From the NCBI GenBank assembly GCA_018401115.1, contig JAGYKX010000007.1, forward strand, positions 186,001-250,000: 64,000 nt of DNA, in the 5' to 3' direction. Below are positions 37,681-45,113 of this stretch, piece after piece. Each line of letters begins with the position of its first letter. Within the stretch, counting starts at the first letter, position 1. The DNA comes from Flavobacteriaceae bacterium (GTDB taxonomy: Bacteria > Bacteroidota > Bacteroidia > Flavobacteriales > Flavobacteriaceae). Below the pieces are notes generated by a model that searched no databases, was not told where the DNA came from, and was given only the letters and a program-made list of their open reading frames with translations. The translations under genes and the position numbers were made by a program.

Positions 37681-38304
37681 ATGAAAGTATTATACACCCG
37701 TATTTCAACCTCCATAAATCAGAAGGTTGATCGACAGATCGTAGATAAGGATCAGTACGATTATGTCCTCATGGACACCTGTATTGGTTCCACGTTATTA
37801 TATGAGAGACCCAAGGGGTCAGAGATTGAAAAACTCATAAAATGGGGGAAACTCAAAGAACTACATGTACATAGTATTGATAGATTAGGAAGGAACACCA
37901 TTGATGTTCTATCCACTTGGAAGGATCTAACCGAAAAGGGTATAAGAATCATCTGTAAGAACCCATCTCTTCAAAACATTGATGAAAATGGTAAGGTGGA
38001 TAAGTTCTCAGAACTGATGATCTCCATTCTAAGTACCCTATCCAAGTTTGAGAGGGATCAGATCAGAGAGAGACAGATGGAGGGAATCCGTATTAGAAAG
38101 GAGAAAGGGTTATACCGGGGGAGACGAATCAATACAAGAGATACTCCCACCAAACTCCTGAAGAAACCAAAGTCAAAGAAGATATTGGAGTACATCGATA
38201 AAGGTTACACCTACGATGAGATCTCCAAGATTGTTCCCTGTAGTAGAACCACCATTGTTAAGGTCAAAAAGACCAGGGAAGACCTTCAAATGGTTCACTC
38301 TTGA
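37681..38304 (+). CDS. Small serine recombinase (resolvase/invertase family), intact copy
   Basis: 207 residues. MKVLYTRIST places the catalytic Ser at residue 9; the conserved core continues with HVHSIDRLGRNTIDVL and STLSKFERDQIRERQMEGI. The C-terminal HTH is KGYTYDEISKIVPCSRTTIVKVKK, as in Tn3-type resolvases and DNA invertases. It lies within the long inverted repeat next to a dyad that may be its site. Since the two repeats are inverted, its likely outcome is inversion of one arm of the element rather than deletion. The left copy is frameshifted, so this is the only functional one. Confidence 0.9.
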   Translation: MKVLYTRISTSINQKVDRQIVDKDQYDYVLMDTCIGSTLLYERPKGSEIEKLIKWGKLKELHVHSIDRLGRNTIDVLSTWKDLTEKGIRIICKNPSLQNIDENGKVDKFSELMISILSTLSKFERDQIRERQMEGIRIRKEKGLYRGRRINTRDTPTKLLKKPKSKKILEYIDKGYTYDEISKIVPCSRTTIVKVKKTREDLQMVHS

Positions 38305-38581
38305 GGGAAGTAATTAAGGAGATCCAACTTAACATCGGTAATCACCGGGTCAAATACCCTACTGAACCGTTGGATGGACTTCTTCTTTTGTTGTAGATAC
38401 TCCACACATGGGACTGGGTCAGATCCTTCCCCCGGGGGGATTTATAACCGTTGGAAACAAGATAATCACAGATCTCCACGAAGTTCTTCCCCTGTTCTTC
38501 ATGTTGGGATCGAATAATAGAAAATAACTCCTGTTGGTATTGGGAGTATGGGGAGACCCAAAGGTTTGAGGACTTGAACAT
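38295..38581 (-). pseudogene. Small HTH-like gene, right copy, frameshifted
   Basis: Counterpart of 19561-19848. A T run (minus-strand A run) at 38386-38389 has four bases against five in the left copy, so the frame changes after WSIYNK and ends early in unrelated residues. The frame is continuous upstream through attP into the recombinase 3' end, giving a 180-residue minus-strand frame from 38884. That composite frame shows how the two parts would fuse across an intact attP. Confidence 0.75.
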
Positions 38582-38611
38582 TACCTTAATAATGAGAAAA
38601 ACACTACCCGT

Positions 38612-38646
38612 TGGAGAATACTTTGTTACAGTGGAATAGGCGGCAG
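38612..38646. other. Intact attP (inverted), core GT at 38628-38629
   Basis: On the minus strand the site reads ...cctattccact-GT-aacaaagtattctcc. The left arm matches the glmS-joined site at 40535 and the right arm matches the site at 19513. The three sites agree only in GT at the exchange point, as expected for a serine recombinase with a 2-bp overlap. An unrecombined attP inside an integrated element is unusual. Confidence 0.82.
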
Positions 38647-38887
38647 ATATCCGGGTTGATTTCCCCGTATTTACTGAGGTTTTCAAGTGTTTTATCACCA
38701 AAGGTGTACTACTAGGGTTCCCCGAATTTGTGGTGGAATTGTGTAGAGGAATCTTAAGGGTGGTGTTAAGGTCGTGGGTCTGATCAGTGTGATTGTAACT
38801 GAGGTCTACTCGATATAGAATCAACTGTAGGAGTTCTCTTTTTAAATCCCCCTCCCAATTCTCAATACCACAGACATAATTCACTAT

Positions 38888-40597
38888 ATGGAAACATTAC
38901 ACATACTAACGAGAGTGAGTACAACAACTCAAACTGAAGAGAAAGGAGGAACAAGTCTATCTACCCAAAGAGAAAAAGGAATTGAACTTTCTAAATCTCT
39001 TGGTATGAGATACGAAATACATAACGAAGGAGGTACATCTTCATCAACTGACAACTTAGAAACTCGTCCTGTACTCCTACAGTTACTAAGACGAATAGAT
39101 AAAGGTGAAATCAAACACCTATATGTATGGAACACCGATAGATTATCCCGTAATACATCTACTTGGTTTCTGATTAGACAGAAGATGGTTAAACGTGGAG
39201 TCGTACTCTACACTTCAACTGGTAAATATGACACCACCGGAGACATGGAAAACCTGATCTTAGGAATCCTCTCCGAAATTTCTCAGTACGATAATAAGAT
39301 CCGATCCGAAAGAAGTAGACTTGGAAAACTTGAAAAGGTAAAGTCCAACTACTACAGAGGAGGAGACCCTCCGTTTGGTTATCAAATAAAGAAATTGGAT
39401 AAGGGTTCATTATTGGAACCACACCCTGAAGAATCAAAACACATAATGACAATCTACTCCCTTTATCATCAAAGTTATTCGATTAAGGAAATTAAGAACT
39501 ACTTAGAACACCAAGGAGTACAAACACGAAGAGGAAACAAACATTGGTCTCTAGGATCAATACAAGTTATCCTTCGAAATGAATGTTACATTGGTAAACA
39601 ATCCTTCACAGACAAGAAAAGTGGGTTTACCATTGAATACACTTGTCCACCATTGATCTCAAAACAACTCTTCAATGAGGTAAAGGATATTCGAAAACTC
39701 AAATTGGAAAAGAGAGGTCAGTTCAATAGAACAACAAGATCATTTTTGTTTAGGGACTATATTTTCTGTAGTTGTGGAAGACCAATTGGAGGACGAGTAA
39801 AAGAGACTCAGGATGTAAATCACTACTACTGTCCATTAAGTGAACGGAGGTTTAACATGTCAGTTGAGAAGAGTCTGAACTGTGATATGAAAAGGTGTCT
39901 TAATATCCCTACCACAGACGATTTCCTATGGAACTCTATTTTTAATACACTTAAAGACAATAGATATTTATCACATGAATCTAAGACTCTGTTGAAATCA
40001 GACATAGTTGAATTCCGTAACATCATTGGACAACAACTTAACGACATTGAAAGTAGACTCATTCAGTTGGAACAACGAAAGGAAAAAATTAAGAACAGTC
40101 TTGTAGAAGTTGAAAAAAGACAACTGTATGGTGAATACGAAGGTTCTGATGTTTATGAGTCACTTAAAAAGTCATTGAATCATGATTTAGATGAAGTCTC
40201 TGTGGAAATCGACCATTTAAAAGGTCTACAGAAAATAGATTCTGATCACAAAAAGTGGTACAACAACTACAAATTGATAGTGAATTATGTCTGTGGTATT
40301 GAGAATTGGGAGGGGGATTTAAAAAGAGAACTCCTACAGTTGATTCTATATCGAGTAGACCTCAGTTACAATCACACTGATCAGACCCACGACCTTAACA
40401 CCACCCTTAAGATTCCTCTACACAATTCCACCACAAATTCAGGGAACTGTAGTAGTACACCTTTGGTGATAAAACACTTGAAAACGTCAGTAAATACAGG
40501 GAAATCAACCCGGATATCTGCCGCCTATTCTACTGTGACGCTTTTCGCTAAGTTTCTAGGTTGGTCTACATTACAATCTCTAAGTACTGCAATATGA
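38888..40597 (+). CDS. Large serine recombinase (integrase) whose 3' end contains the attachment site
   Basis: 569 residues in the integrated state. Resolvase domain: TRVSTTTQ with catalytic Ser11 and WNTDRLSRNTSTW. Recombinase domain: GGDPPFGYQIKKLDKG and EHQGVQTRRGNKHWSLGSIQ. Zinc ribbon: CSCGRPIGG and YYCPLSE; then a coiled coil (~residues 375-450). The attachment core GT lies in codon 550. Residues 552-569 (LFAKFLGWSTLQSLSTAI) are read from antisense glmS. In the circle the frame would instead run KYSPTGSVFLIIKV into the 95-residue HTH-like module, about 660 residues in all. The ATG abuts the inverted repeat, so its promoter must lie within the repeat. It is the probable integrase. Confidence 0.93.
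   Translation: METLHILTRVSTTTQTEEKGGTSLSTQREKGIELSKSLGMRYEIHNEGGTSSSTDNLETRPVLLQLLRRIDKGEIKHLYVWNTDRLSRNTSTWFLIRQKMVKRGVVLYTSTGKYDTTGDMENLILGILSEISQYDNKIRSERSRLGKLEKVKSNYYRGGDPPFGYQIKKLDKGSLLEPHPEESKHIMTIYSLYHQSYSIKEIKNYLEHQGVQTRRGNKHWSLGSIQVILRNECYIGKQSFTDKKSGFTIEYTCPPLISKQLFNEVKDIRKLKLEKRGQFNRTTRSFLFRDYIFCSCGRPIGGRVKETQDVNHYYCPLSERRFNMSVEKSLNCDMKRCLNIPTTDDFLWNSIFNTLKDNRYLSHESKTLLKSDIVEFRNIIGQQLNDIESRLIQLEQRKEKIKNSLVEVEKRQLYGEYEGSDVYESLKKSLNHDLDEVSVEIDHLKGLQKIDSDHKKWYNNYKLIVNYVCGIENWEGDLKRELLQLILYRVDLSYNHTDQTHDLNTTLKIPLHNSTTNSGNCSSTPLVIKHLKTSVNTGKSTRISAAYSTVTLFAKFLGWSTLQSLSTAI
40277..40534. repeat. Short arm of the split repeat (258 bp, recombinase 3' end)
   Basis: Inverse copy of 38630-38887 with several substitutions, for example in the codons giving GNCSSTP here and GNPSSTP there. 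It encodes residues ~464-549 of the recombinase. With 19513-20842 it forms the second 1,588-bp repeat when the element is circular. Confidence 0.9.
40519..40552. other. Hybrid attachment site at the glmS side, core GT at 40535-40536
   Basis: The left half (cgcctattctact) comes from the element and the right half (gacgcttttcgct) from glmS. Read on the minus strand the element half supplies ACA GTA GAA TAG (Thr-Val-Glu-stop), in place of host ACG GTA GAG TAA, which is now stranded at 19503-19514. Confidence 0.85.
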
Positions 40598-42372
40598 TAA
40601 GACAATAGCTGTAAAGGCAAGGTAGTCACCAGCGGGCTTAACCAATCAAAAGTTTCTGGCACCTCAATAACATGGTCTGCAAGTTCCCTTACCGTGACAT
40701 CTCCCTTGGTCACTATAGCAATAATTTTTCCGCTTCTAGACTTAATCTCCTGAATATTGCTGACCACTTTTTCGTAATGACCGCGTTTAGTAGCAATCAC
40801 AATCACTGGCATTTGCTCATCTATAAGAGCAATGGGACCGTGTTTCATTTCTGCAGCCGGATAACCTTCTGCATGAATATAACTGATCTCTTTAAGCTTT
40901 AGCGCTCCTTCTAAGGCCACAGGGAAATTAAATCCTCTTCCCAAATATAGGCAATTTGTAGCGTCCTTATAGATACGCGCAATTTCTAGAATTGCGGCAT
41001 CGGCCTGTAAGGCCAAAGCAACCTGGGCTGGTATTTGCGCCAAGGCATTTAAATTGGTGTGAAAATCCGTGGTAGACATGACCCCTCTTTCTTTGGCTAA
41101 CTTAAGCGCCATAAGACTCAAAACCGTGATCTGAGTGGTAAATGCTTTGGTTGAGGCTACTCCAATCTCAGGACCCGCATGGGTGTAGGCACCCGCATCT
41201 GTCGCTCTGGAAATGGAAGATCCTGCCACATTACAAACCCCAAAAACAAAGGCCCCTTTTTCTTTGGCTAGTCCAATGGCAGCCAGAGTGTCTGCAGTTT
41301 CTCCTGATTGAGAAATGGCAATCACAATATCATTAGGCCCAATAATTGGGTTTCTATATCTAAATTCAGAGGCGTATTCTACCTCCACAGGGATTCGAGC
41401 CAATTCCTCAAAGATGTATTCGGCTACAAGTCCCGCATGCCAAGAAGTACCACAGGCTACAATCACTATCCTGTTGGCTTTTAAAAAACGATCCAAATGT
41501 GCATCTATTCCCGCCATTTTAATCAATCCGTCCTCTGGTCTAAGCCTACCCCTATAGGTATCTTGAATGGCCTTTGGTTGCTCGTAAATCTCTTTGAGCA
41601 TAAAGTGGTCATAACCTCCTTTTTCAATCTGGTCTAAAGAGAGTTGCAAGGCTAAAATATGAGGGGTCTTTGGAAGGTCGTCTTTTATGGAACGTAATTT
41701 TATTTTCTTTCCCACTTTTAAAATAGCCATTTGATGGTCTTCTAAATACAGTGCGTCAGTAGTGTATTCAATAAATGGACTGGCGTCCGATGCTACAAAA
41801 AATTCTCCTTCCCCAATACCAATAGCCAAGGGACTTCCCAACTTAGCTACGACTATTTCATCTGGCTTCTCCAAATCAAAAACAGCAATCGCATAAGCGC
41901 CCACTACTTCCTGAAGGGCTAATTGCACTGCTTTACCCAGCTTAACACCTTCTTTTTTCTTAACCTCTTCAATGAGGTTAACTAGTACTTCAGTATCTGT
42001 GTCTGAATGAAATACATAGCCCCTAGATTTGAGCTCTGTTTTAATGGCGTCGTAGTTTTCTATAATGCCGTTGTGAATTAAAGCTAACTGACCTGAATTC
42101 GAAAGATGTGGGTGAGAATTCACATCGTTTGGCACACCATGGGTAGCCCAACGGGTGTGGCCAATGCCAAGTGTTGCTTGACTTTCTTTTATTTTCCCTG
42201 ATTTATCTTCTAAGTCTGAAACCTTTCCCTTGGTCTTACACAACTGAATAGCACCCTTTTCAAACAAGGCAATTCCAGCGGAATCATAGCCCCTATATTC
42301 CAACCGGGACAATCCTTTAATAACAATAGGATAAGCTTGTCTATGTCCAATGTAGCCAACAATTCCGCACAT
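40525..42372 (-). CDS. glmS: Glucosamine-fructose-6-phosphate aminotransferase (isomerizing)
   Basis: 615 residues. MCGIVGYIGHR gives the N-terminal nucleophile Cys of the type II glutamine amidotransferase domain. Two SIS domains follow (VACGTSWHAGLVAEYIFEEL, ISQSGETADTLAAI; CLYLGRGFNFPVALEGALKL). The end is NLAKSVTVE, the universal GlmS terminus. It makes glucosamine-6-phosphate for peptidoglycan and lipopolysaccharide. The last Thr-Val-Glu-stop codons are now supplied by the mobile element, with the protein sequence preserved. The recombinase reads antisense across its last ~70 bases. Confidence 0.98.
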   Translation of the reverse strand: MCGIVGYIGHRQAYPIVIKGLSRLEYRGYDSAGIALFEKGAIQLCKTKGKVSDLEDKSGKIKESQATLGIGHTRWATHGVPNDVNSHPHLSNSGQLALIHNGIIENYDAIKTELKSRGYVFHSDTDTEVLVNLIEEVKKKEGVKLGKAVQLALQEVVGAYAIAVFDLEKPDEIVVAKLGSPLAIGIGEGEFFVASDASPFIEYTTDALYLEDHQMAILKVGKKIKLRSIKDDLPKTPHILALQLSLDQIEKGGYDHFMLKEIYEQPKAIQDTYRGRLRPEDGLIKMAGIDAHLDRFLKANRIVIVACGTSWHAGLVAEYIFEELARIPVEVEYASEFRYRNPIIGPNDIVIAISQSGETADTLAAIGLAKEKGAFVFGVCNVAGSSISRATDAGAYTHAGPEIGVASTKAFTTQITVLSLMALKLAKERGVMSTTDFHTNLNALAQIPAQVALALQADAAILEIARIYKDATNCLYLGRGFNFPVALEGALKLKEISYIHAEGYPAAEMKHGPIALIDEQMPVIVIATKRGHYEKVVSNIQEIKSRSGKIIAIVTKGDVTVRELADHVIEVPETFDWLSPLVTTLPLQLLSYHIAVLRDCNVDQPRNLAKSVTVE

Positions 42373-42386
42373 AAGTAGGTGGTTTA

Positions 42387-44195
42387 TTAATTAGACTTGG
42401 TGTAAAAGATCTCTAATTGTAGTTTCTTATTCGCTATTTCATCACTTACATTGTTACCGTATAAAACTGTTCCAAGTGGTGTGGTAGTAGCCATCACTGG
42501 AAGTTTATCTGTTTCTCCACTGGTAAATTTAGCTGTTGAAGCTAGGTTTACACGAATGTCTGCGGTAACACCAAGCGCTAAAGGAGCATTGGTAGAGTCT
42601 CTTAATATAATATTATTAATGTGGTCTGTAATTCTCACCGAGTACTTAGTGCCTTTTCCGTTTTCAGACTGAAGAATACCATCGTAATTTTTAAACACAC
42701 CTAAAGGAGTGTCGTCTTCATATACTTCTGTACTAAAACGCATGATAGGTAATTTTGTCTCTGCATTGTAGAGGTATAATCTAGGTGGCTCTGGCAAAGT
42801 AGTGCCTGCCAAAGCATTTTGATCTACGTAAAAGACCAAACGGGCTTCATTAACCACCCATCTATTGGCTTTAATTTGTTCAATGACAGCCCATTCCTGC
42901 GGATTAGAAAAAAGCTTTAACTCACTGAATAATCCCGCACCGCCTTTAAGATAAATTCTAGAAGCATTTTCTGTGCTGTTTAAAGACGCTAAAACTTCTG
43001 GAGACAAAGCGCTATTGTGGAAGGTATTTACGGCATTACCAATAATTGGGCTGCTGCCACCTCCAGTGAGCATACTCATGGTATAAGTAGTTTCATTCAC
43101 AGTCTTTACACCCTCTGAATCATATGAATCATAGGTGTATTCAATACTGATATTGGCTTTGGTAAAATCTAGAAGCAATAAAATATCTTCTTGCTCTGCT
43201 ACAGATAAATGTAAACCCCTGAGGTATGCGGCAAAATTAGATTGACTGATCAAGTCATAAGAACCTTCCTTATCAATAATTGCTCGCTGAAAAAAAGCAG
43301 CATCTAAGGGAATTCTAATTCCGGGGTTCAATCTACTGCTTAATTCAAGTGATTCATCTACTTCAGTGGTTTCTGGGTCATCTTGTTTATAAAACAAAAA
43401 CTCCTTGTCCGAAATAGTCACTGGACCGTCAAACAAAACATCACTCGTGAAAGAAGGGTCAAAAGATTGATCAGAAAAATATTCTTGGGTATTAATGAAA
43501 TCAGAAGCTGGATCCAAATCTCTTAAAAAGTAATCCAACTTTTTAACCTTTAGATTAAAAGGGGTCTCCCTGTCTCCGTAAATACTGTCCAAATCAAAAG
43601 ACTTGGCAAATAAATTAGAAGCGGTCTCCGTGTCTTCGCCATCGTTAATTCCGTCTCCATCCGTATCTGGATTTAAAGGATCGGTACCGGTATTGTTTTC
43701 CGTAATATCTGTAACACCATCTCCGTCAGTGTCACTGCTAGCGTCTTGTGGGTCAATATCATAGATATCGATTAGGCCGTCTAAATCTGAATCTGCCCTA
43801 GTGTTTAACAGAAAAGGCAAATACAAATAAGCGGCTGTAACTGTTTCGTTTTCTTGAGTGGTAGCCGTATTTTCATTTTCCTGAGCGTAGAGTCCAAATA
43901 TAGGATTGCCCTGACTATTTTGAAGTCGCAACTGAGTGGCTACTGAAGCAGAAGTTTTTCCGAATACCGGGTGATTAAAGTGACCCAATTGGTATATAGG
44001 AAGCTTATTGGTCTGGACTGCTGCTACTGATTTATTGGAAACAAAAACGTTAAAGGTAACTTGATTTGTGTCAAAAACCTCTCCACTAATAATCCCCTCT
44101 CCCTCTAGTGTTATTGTGTCTTGACAAGATAAAAACCCTAAGGCTACCAACAAAAGTGATGCTACTTTTGTTAGAGAACTTTTAATACCGCTCAT
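42387..44195 (-). CDS. DUF4270 family lipoprotein with calcium-binding repeats
   Basis: 602 residues. Lipoprotein signal ending in ALGFLSC. The region around residues 130-190 has thrombospondin type 3-like Asp-rich repeats (DSDLDGLIDIYDIDPQD, DTDGDGVTDITENNTGTD, DTDGDGINDGEDTE), likely calcium binding. The rest matches the DUF4270 lipoproteins of Flavobacteriia, whose function is unknown. It sits between the starch-synthase-like gene and glmS with gaps of 5 and 14 bases, the usual order in this class, so the three are probably one operon. Confidence 0.85.
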   Translation of the reverse strand: MSGIKSSLTKVASLLLVALGFLSCQDTITLEGEGIISGEVFDTNQVTFNVFVSNKSVAAVQTNKLPIYQLGHFNHPVFGKTSASVATQLRLQNSQGNPIFGLYAQENENTATTQENETVTAAYLYLPFLLNTRADSDLDGLIDIYDIDPQDASSDTDGDGVTDITENNTGTDPLNPDTDGDGINDGEDTETASNLFAKSFDLDSIYGDRETPFNLKVKKLDYFLRDLDPASDFINTQEYFSDQSFDPSFTSDVLFDGPVTISDKEFLFYKQDDPETTEVDESLELSSRLNPGIRIPLDAAFFQRAIIDKEGSYDLISQSNFAAYLRGLHLSVAEQEDILLLLDFTKANISIEYTYDSYDSEGVKTVNETTYTMSMLTGGGSSPIIGNAVNTFHNSALSPEVLASLNSTENASRIYLKGGAGLFSELKLFSNPQEWAVIEQIKANRWVVNEARLVFYVDQNALAGTTLPEPPRLYLYNAETKLPIMRFSTEVYEDDTPLGVFKNYDGILQSENGKGTKYSVRITDHINNIILRDSTNAPLALGVTADIRVNLASTAKFTSGETDKLPVMATTTPLGTVLYGNNVSDEIANKKLQLEIFYTKSN

Positions 44196-44200
44196 GTAAA

Positions 44201-45010
44201 TTACTTTAGTACTTCCGTGTTGTAAAAATTAGCATAGGCTTCTTCAAATCCTTGAACAGGCACATATGGTAACACTGGTTTTTTGAGGTTGGCTATATGG
44301 TTTGTAAGATCTTCTGAAAGATCCTCAGCAGCTAAAATAATCGCATCGGAATGATTGGCCGCTACTTTTAACAAATTATTATAATCCGGATTTTCAAGTA
44401 CCGCTAAATCTTCTTGACCAATACCATCAAAGGCTATTTTCTTAGACAAATCTTTATCTAAAAATCCTTCAAAACTCTTTTTATAGACAGAAGTGACCAC
44501 CTTACTCTCAGAAAAAAGGGGTTCGTCTGCATAGAATTTCTTGAGGTATAAAGGCAGTAAAGAAGCCATCCAGCCGTGTACATGAATAATATCCGGGGTC
44601 CAGTTTAATTTCTTAACGGTCTCTACCACACCCTTAGCAAAGAAAATAGCGCGTTCGTCGTTGTCTGGAAACAAATCACCTTTAGCATCTGTAAAAGTGG
44701 CTTTTCTTTTAAAATACTCTTCGTTGTCAATAAAATATACCTGAATACGTTCTTTTGGAATAGAAGCAACTTTGATAATTAATGGCATATCCATGTCATT
44801 AATCACTAAATTCATTCCTGAAAGCCTAATCACCTCGTGAAGCTGATGCCTTCTTTCGTTTATATTACCGTACTTGGGCATAAAAATTCTAATTTGCCCA
44901 CCATTTCCGTTCACCATTCTTGGCGCCTCATACGACATTTGAGACACTTCGTTCTCAGGTAGATAGGGCACTAATTCTGAAGATACAAACAATATCTTTT
45001 TACCATTCAT
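44201..45010 (-). CDS. Starch/glycogen synthase N-terminal domain protein (GT5-like)
   Basis: 269 residues, about half the length of a full glycogen synthase. MNGKKILFVSSELVPYLPEN and MVNGNGGQIRIFMPKYG resemble the GT5 N-terminal domain, but the ADP-glucose-contacting KxGGL motif is changed and the C-terminal catalytic half is absent. DIIHVHGWMASLLPLYLKK is conserved. It may be a regulatory or sugar-binding relative rather than an active synthase. The combination with DUF4270 and divergent panC is typical of Flavobacteriia. Confidence 0.8.
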   Translation of the reverse strand: MNGKKILFVSSELVPYLPENEVSQMSYEAPRMVNGNGGQIRIFMPKYGNINERRHQLHEVIRLSGMNLVINDMDMPLIIKVASIPKERIQVYFIDNEEYFKRKATFTDAKGDLFPDNDERAIFFAKGVVETVKKLNWTPDIIHVHGWMASLLPLYLKKFYADEPLFSESKVVTSVYKKSFEGFLDKDLSKKIAFDGIGQEDLAVLENPDYNNLLKVAANHSDAIILAAEDLSEDLTNHIANLKKPVLPYVPVQGFEEAYANFYNTEVLK

Positions 45011-45046
45011 ACAGCATGTGTTTTAATAAATTCCCTTGGGAAGTCG

Positions 45047-45054
45047 CAAAATTA
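45047..45054 (-). promoter_or_regulatory. -7 box for the starch-synthase-like/DUF4270/glmS operon
   Basis: On the minus strand TAATTTTG matches TAnnTTTG and lies 37 bases before the start codon at 45010. No clear -33 element is evident. Confidence 0.5.
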
Positions 45055-45085
45055 CAAAAATTATAGAGATTAGCCGTAATTATAG

Positions 45086-45093
45086 TAAGTTTG
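45086..45093 (+). promoter_or_regulatory. -7 box for panC
   Basis: TAAGTTTG matches TAnnTTTG and lies 21 bases before the ATG at 45114. This supports that start over a TTG at 45036. Confidence 0.55.
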
Positions 45094-45113
45094 CTCCCGT
45101 TTTATACACAACT

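Larger units (their letters stand above)
37300..38887. repeat. Intact 1,588-bp inverted repeat carrying attP
   Basis: The part 37300-38629 is the inverse of 19513-20842; the part 38630-38887 is the inverse of 40277-40534. Joined at the GT core they form one unit that contains a 5' stub of the membrane protein gene, a G-rich tract, the resolvase, the small HTH-like frame, attP and the last ~86 codons of the large recombinase. The recombinase ATG (38888) begins at the very next base. The differences between copies show they are true separate loci. Confidence 0.92.
19513..40536. mobile_element. 21-kb serine-recombinase element integrated in the glmS 3' end, carrying a DISARM-like island
   Basis: The boundaries come from three copies of the attachment site: 19513-19514, 38628-38629 (intact, inverted) and 40535-40536. 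Joining the outer flanks rebuilds an uninterrupted glmS end (AAA AGC GTC ACG GTA GAG TAA, minus strand). Joining the two element ends rebuilds a second attP nearly identical to the intact one. Contents from left to right: repeat arm with small HTH gene and broken resolvase; helicase, methylase and SNF2 operon; XRE regulator; ParB-methyltransferase; RHH gene; membrane protein; intact inverted repeat with resolvase and attP; large serine recombinase. No transposase, conjugation or phage structural gene is present. Confidence 0.88.

Noticed and set aside
19513-38629. Inverted repeats as an assembly artefact
   Set aside because: The copies differ by about ten substitutions and two one-base indels, and the outer ends join to different chromosomal halves of glmS, which a mirrored assembly error would not produce.
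38342-38884. A 180-residue minus-strand gene
   Set aside because: It is a composite of the duplicated recombinase 3' end, attP and the frameshifted HTH-like copy. It documents the fusion frame but is not counted as an independent gene.
40519-42372. Tn7-like transposon, because it sits at glmS
   Set aside because: No tnsA-E type genes are present, the crossover is inside the coding sequence rather than downstream, and there is no 5-bp target duplication; a serine recombinase with a 2-bp core explains the junctions.
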